Shown one piece after another: positions 8,772-11,492 of a stretch of DNA of 11,492 nucleotides; within the stretch, counting starts at the first letter, position 1; each line of letters opens with the position of its first letter. The stretch comes from Mycobacterium sp. (GTDB lineage Bacteria > Actinomycetota > Actinomycetes > Mycobacteriales > Mycobacteriaceae). Both the position numbers and the translations under genes were made by a program. The stretch is taken from assembly GCA_023264755.1 (NCBI GenBank), contig JAHFVB010000098.1:1-11492 (forward strand), written 5' to 3'. The notes under the pieces are model-generated. The model saw nothing but the letters and a program-made list of their open reading frames with translations, searched no databases and was not told the DNA's origin.

Positions 8772-9517
8772 GCACTGCGACCCGAGCCGAGGTGTGCGCC
8801 GTCGCGTGCGCCGAATTGTTCCGCGATGCAGGCGAAATCATGGTCAGCCCGATGACGACCATCGTGTCGATCGGAGCCAGGCTGGCGCGGCTGACCTTCT
8901 CCCCCGACATCCTGCTGACCGACGGCGAAGCGCGGCTGATCGCCGACACCCCGGCGATCGGAGCGCCCGCCACGATCGAGGGCTGGATGCCCTTCGGACG
9001 GGTCTTCGAGACCCTGACCTGGGGTCGCCGCCACGTCGTGATGGGCGCCAACCAGCTCGACCGCTACGGCAACCAGAACCTGTCGGCATTCGGTCCCCTG
9101 CAACACCCGACCCGCCAGATGTTCGGCGTCCGCGGCGCGCCGGGCAACACGATCAACCACGCCACCAGCTACTGGGTAGGCAACCACTCGACGCGGGTGT
9201 TCGGCGAGTCCGTCGACATCGTGTCCGGAATCGGCTGGGACAAGGTCGATCCCGACAATCCGGCCTTCCTGTTCGTCAACGTCTACCGAGTGGTGACCAA
9301 TCTCGGCGTCTTCGACTTCAACGGACCAGAACACCAGATGCGGGCGGTGTCGCTGCATCCCGGAGTGACGCCCGACCAGGTCGCGGAGAATACCTCGTTC
9401 GAGGTGCACGGGCTGGAGTCCGCGGAGCAGTCGCGGCTGCCCACCGATGACGAGCAGCGGTTGCTGCAGGAGGTCATCGACCCGAAGGCGCTGCGGGACA
9501 AAGAAGTACGGGCGTGA
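8768..9517 (+). CDS. ipdB: Cholesterol ring-cleaving hydrolase, beta subunit IpdB
   Basis: This 249-aa beta subunit of the IpdAB hydrolase has a class I CoA-transferase beta fold. Landmarks are MSTATRAEVCAVACAE at the N-terminus, SIGARLARLTFSPDILLTDGEA (34-55), the glycine/asparagine-rich GANQLDRYGNQNLSAFG (93-109) typical of beta subunits, and FVNVYRVVTNLGVFDF (~177-192). Length agrees with the M. tuberculosis subunit (about 250 aa). The ATG overlaps the ipdA stop (ATGA) with GGGAGG upstream inside ipdA, so the two subunits are translationally coupled, as expected for an obligate complex. Its stop overlaps the GTG of ipdC (GTGA). Confidence 0.95.
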
Positions 9518-10581
9518 AGCTCCGCACTCCGCTGACCGAGCTCGTCGGCATCGAGCATCCCGTCGTCCAGACTGGCATGGGCTGGGTGGCCGGCGCTCGA
9601 CTGGTGTCGGCGACGTCCAACGCCGGTGGGCTGGGCATCCTCGCGTCGGCGACCATGACGCTCGATGAGCTGAGCACTGCGGTGGCCAAGGTCAAGGCGG
9701 CCACCGACAAGCCGTTCGGCATCAACATCCGGGCCGACGCCGCTGACGCGAACGACCGTTGCGACCTGTTGATTCGGGAGGGCGTGCGCGTCGCGTCGTT
9801 CGCGCTGGCTCCCAAGCCCGAGCTGATTGTCAAGCTCAAGGCCGCAGGCGTGGTGGTGATTCCGTCGGTCGGAGCGGCCAAGCATGCCAAGAAGGTGGCC
9901 GGCTGGGGGGCCGATGCGGTGATCGTGCAGGGCGGCGAGGGTGGGGGCCACACCGGCCCGGTCGCGACGACGCTACTGCTGCCGTCGGTGCTGGACGCCG
10001 TCGCGGACACCGGAATGCCGGTCATCGCCGCCGGCGGGTTCTTCGATGGACGCGGCCTGGCCGCCGCGCTGTCCTATGGCGCCGCAGGCGTGGCGATGGG
10101 CACCCGGTTCCTGTTGACCTCCGACTCGACCGTGCCCGACGCGGTCAAACAGCGCTATCTCGGTGCGGCCCTGGATGGCACCGTCGTGTCGACGCGGGTC
10201 GACGGAATGCCGCACCGGGTGTTGCGCACCGGGCTCGTCGAGAAGCTCGAAAGCGGTTCGCGCGTCCGCGGGTTCACCGCGGCCATCGGCAATGCCCAGA
10301 AGTTCAAGAAGATGTCCGGCATGACCTGGCGGTCCATGGTCAAGGACGGCCTGGCCATGCGTCATGGCAAGGAACTGACGTGGGCTCAGGTCGTGATGGC
10401 CGCGAACACACCGATGTTGCTCAAGGCCGGCCTCGTCGAGGGCAACACCGATGCGGGCGTGCTGGCGTCGGGCCAGGTAGCGGGCATTCTCGAGGACTTG
10501 CCCTCGTGCGCCGAACTCATCGACTCGATCGTGGCGGAGGCCATCGAACACCTGCGGGCCGCGGTCGCGTTCGTGGAATGA
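9514..10581 (+). CDS. ipdC: FMN-dependent oxidoreductase IpdC (nitronate monooxygenase-like fold)
   Basis: This 355-aa TIM-barrel flavoprotein of the 2-nitropropane dioxygenase/enoyl-reductase family is assigned to the C/D-ring pathway, where it is thought to introduce the ring double bond before EchA20 acts; I am less sure of that exact step. FMN-binding motifs are visible: QTGMGW (19-24), VQGGEGGGHTG (138-148), AAGGFFDGRGLAAALSYGA (172-190) and MGTRF (195-199). Length equals that of the M. tuberculosis protein as I recall it. The start is GTG 9514, overlapping the ipdB stop by 4 nt; the N-terminus then reads (V/M)KLRTPLTELVGIEHP, as expected. It is the last gene in the window's echA20 operon; the next gene has its own promoter. 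Confidence 0.93.
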   Translation: MKLRTPLTELVGIEHPVVQTGMGWVAGARLVSATSNAGGLGILASATMTLDELSTAVAKVKAATDKPFGINIRADAADANDRCDLLIREGVRVASFALAPKPELIVKLKAAGVVVIPSVGAAKHAKKVAGWGADAVIVQGGEGGGHTGPVATTLLLPSVLDAVADTGMPVIAAGGFFDGRGLAAALSYGAAGVAMGTRFLLTSDSTVPDAVKQRYLGAALDGTVVSTRVDGMPHRVLRTGLVEKLESGSRVRGFTAAIGNAQKFKKMSGMTWRSMVKDGLAMRHGKELTWAQVVMAANTPMLLKAGLVEGNTDAGVLASGQVAGILEDLPSCAELIDSIVAEAIEHLRAAVAFVE

Positions 10582-10586
10582 CGGGA

Positions 10587-10661
10587 ATGAAGCTGTTGGC
10601 TTCATTAGTCTCTAGTTAAGCTATAGTCTTCATATGGCACGAATGAAGCCAGATACTTCAT
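10587..10661. promoter_or_regulatory. Three phased 19-bp palindromes, probable satD operator array
   Basis: Three sites share the plan ATGAAG-N7-CTTCAT. Site A is 10587-10605 (perfect, stem extended to ATGAAGC/GCTTCAT). Site B is 10615-10633 (left half degenerate, GTTAAG). Site C is 10643-10661 (perfect, inside codons 4-10). Their starts are exactly 28 bp apart. Site B contains the -10 hexamer and ends at the start codon, so binding would block initiation. The regulator is unknown; the product of the gene itself, which ends in an HTH, is a candidate. Confidence 0.75.
10622..10627 (+). promoter_or_regulatory. satD -10 element, leaderless
   Basis: TATAGT is a strong TAnnnT -10 hexamer placed 6 nt before ATG 10634. 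It predicts transcription from the A of the start codon, and there is no Shine-Dalgarno. No clear -35 is present; the expected position falls within the right half of palindrome A. The region is markedly more AT-rich than the coding DNA around it. Confidence 0.6.
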
Positions 10662-11281
10662 CGAAGGCGATGTTGATCGGCGACGTGGTCGGTTCCCGCA
10701 TCGCGTCCGACCGGCGCGCACTGCACCGCGCACTGACCCGCGCGCTGAGCGAGGTCGCCGAATACGCCGTCGATGCTCCCGCGTTCACGGTCGGCGACGA
10801 GTTTCAGGGCAGCTACCCGACCGTCGGCCGGGCGATCGACGCCGCCCTATCCGTCCGGTTGGCCGTCGCACCCGCCGTCGACGTCCGGTTCGGCATCGGC
10901 TGGGGCCCGGCCACGGTGCTCGACCGCGTCACCGGCATCCAGGACGGCCCCGGCTGGTGGGCGGCGCGCGAGGCGATCGAATGGACCGCGGCGGCCCAGC
11001 GCCAACCGGGCCTCGCCCTGGTGCGCACGTCCTACCGGACCGCAGAGCCGGACGGCCCGGCCGCGGACCCGATCAACGCCGCCCTGATGTGTCGGGACCA
11101 CATGCTTGGATCGCTCGATGAGAGGTCCGTCCGCATTCTGAGAGGTCTCATGCTCCACCGATCCAAGAAGGAACTCGCCGAAGAAGAGGGGGTCAGCGCC
11201 TCGGCGGTGTCCCAGCGCGCGGGCCGCGACGGACTTGACCTCATCGTCGCCGCCTCCCGATACCTCTCGGAGATCTCTTGA
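10634..11281 (+). CDS. SatD-family protein with C-terminal HTH
   Basis: This 215-aa protein fits the SatD family: MLIGDVVGSR near the N-terminus (13-22), then FTVGDEFQGSY (51-61), RFGIGWG (85-91) and a GPGWWAAREAIEWT block (105-118). GDEFQ recalls the GGDEF/cyclase-like fold, but I see no basis for claiming nucleotide chemistry. Residues ~163-205 (VRILRGLML..SKKELAEEEGVSASAVSQRAGRDG) look like a helix-turn-helix of the sigma-region-4 type, implying DNA binding. The start is ATG 10634, set by the -10 six bases upstream; a second in-frame ATG at 10643 and a third at 10670 are possible. It begins 52 nt after ipdC, behind its own operator array, so it is probably not part of the sterol operon. 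Its stop overlaps a TTG that opens a membrane-protein frame (TTGA). Confidence 0.8.
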   Translation: MARMKPDTSSKAMLIGDVVGSRIASDRRALHRALTRALSEVAEYAVDAPAFTVGDEFQGSYPTVGRAIDAALSVRLAVAPAVDVRFGIGWGPATVLDRVTGIQDGPGWWAAREAIEWTAAAQRQPGLALVRTSYRTAEPDGPAADPINAALMCRDHMLGSLDERSVRILRGLMLHRSKKELAEEEGVSASAVSQRAGRDGLDLIVAASRYLSEIS

Positions 11282-11492
11282 GCGCCTTGGCCGTACTGCT
11301 CATCGTCGTGGGGACGGTCGACCTGTGTCGTCGGCTGGTCGGCATTCGGCTACTACCCGTCGTGGCGGTGGCCGTGGCCGCAGCGGGCATGCTGCTCGGT
11401 GCGCTCTGGCACCGCGGCGACCTGCCGTTGTTCGTCATCGTCGCCGTGGTCGGCGTCGCGTGGTCGGTGCTGTGTAGCCGCGCCGAGCGGAC
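11278..11492 (+). CDS. Small integral membrane protein (3' end outside window)
   Basis: The frame from TTG 11278 overlaps the satD stop as TTGA and stays open to the window edge (71 codons). It is strongly hydrophobic, with three predicted membrane spans: LAVLLIVVGTVDL near the start, LLPVVAVAVAAAGMLLGALW in the middle, and LPLFVIVAVVGVAWSVLC near the edge, separated by short Arg-rich or charged loops. Coupled translation with satD suggests a membrane partner. No family can be named from this fragment. The TTG start is chosen for the overlap and because an internal ATG would cut a membrane span. Confidence 0.6.
   Translation, partial: MSALAVLLIVVGTVDLCRRLVGIRLLPVVAVAVAAAGMLLGALWHRGDLPLFVIVAVVGVAWSVLCSRAER

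Noticed and set aside
10587..10605. Rho-independent terminator after ipdC
   Set aside because: The 7-bp stem with 5-nt loop is not followed by a T-run, and the same 19-bp palindrome plan recurs twice more at fixed spacing over a promoter, so an operator is the better reading.

Overview
The window comes from a high-GC actinobacterium, almost certainly a Mycobacterium/Mycolicibacterium. The gene order cyp125 - fadA5 - ddn - SDR - SDR - echA20 - ipdA - ipdB - ipdC is that of the M. tuberculosis Rv3545c-Rv3553 part of the cholesterol catabolism locus, and KstR- and KstR2-type operators lie at the expected divergent promoters. No tRNA, rRNA, insertion sequence or CRISPR array is visible. The longest stretch without a gene is about 118 bp (1065-1182).

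Layout. (1) 1-1064, minus: cyp125, cut by the window edge just before its haem cysteine. (2) 1065-1182: divergent promoter with one perfect and one degenerate KstR box. (3) 1183-3285, plus: fadA5, a small NTF2-like protein whose 5' end is made of 36-bp tandem repeats, and a Ddn-type F420-dependent nitroreductase. (4) 3348-5257, plus: a two-gene cassette absent from this position in M. tuberculosis, as I remember that genome. It holds an EspA/EspE-like probable type VII secretion substrate with a C-terminal HExxH zincin signature, and a lipoprotein overlapping it by 4 nt. (5) 5258-6963, minus: two SDR genes (Rv3548c and Rv3549c types). (6) 6964-7027: divergent promoter with a perfect KstR2 palindrome. 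(7) 7028-10581, plus: echA20, ipdA, ipdB and ipdC, tightly overlapping, with a MIRU-like repeat and 27-codon mini-ORF between echA20 and ipdA. (8) 10582-11492, plus: a separate, probably autoregulated unit, a SatD-family gene with a C-terminal HTH followed by a membrane protein cut by the window edge. Its promoter carries three 19-bp palindromes spaced exactly 28 bp apart.

How the genes work together: CYP125 starts sterol side-chain degradation by terminal oxidation and FadA5 performs a late side-chain thiolysis. EchA20, IpdA/IpdB and IpdC act on the C/D-ring (HIP-CoA) remnant. The SDRs and the Ddn-like protein travel with the locus but lack firm steps here. The secretion-substrate/lipoprotein pair and the SatD unit look functionally separate and are the least explained parts of the window.
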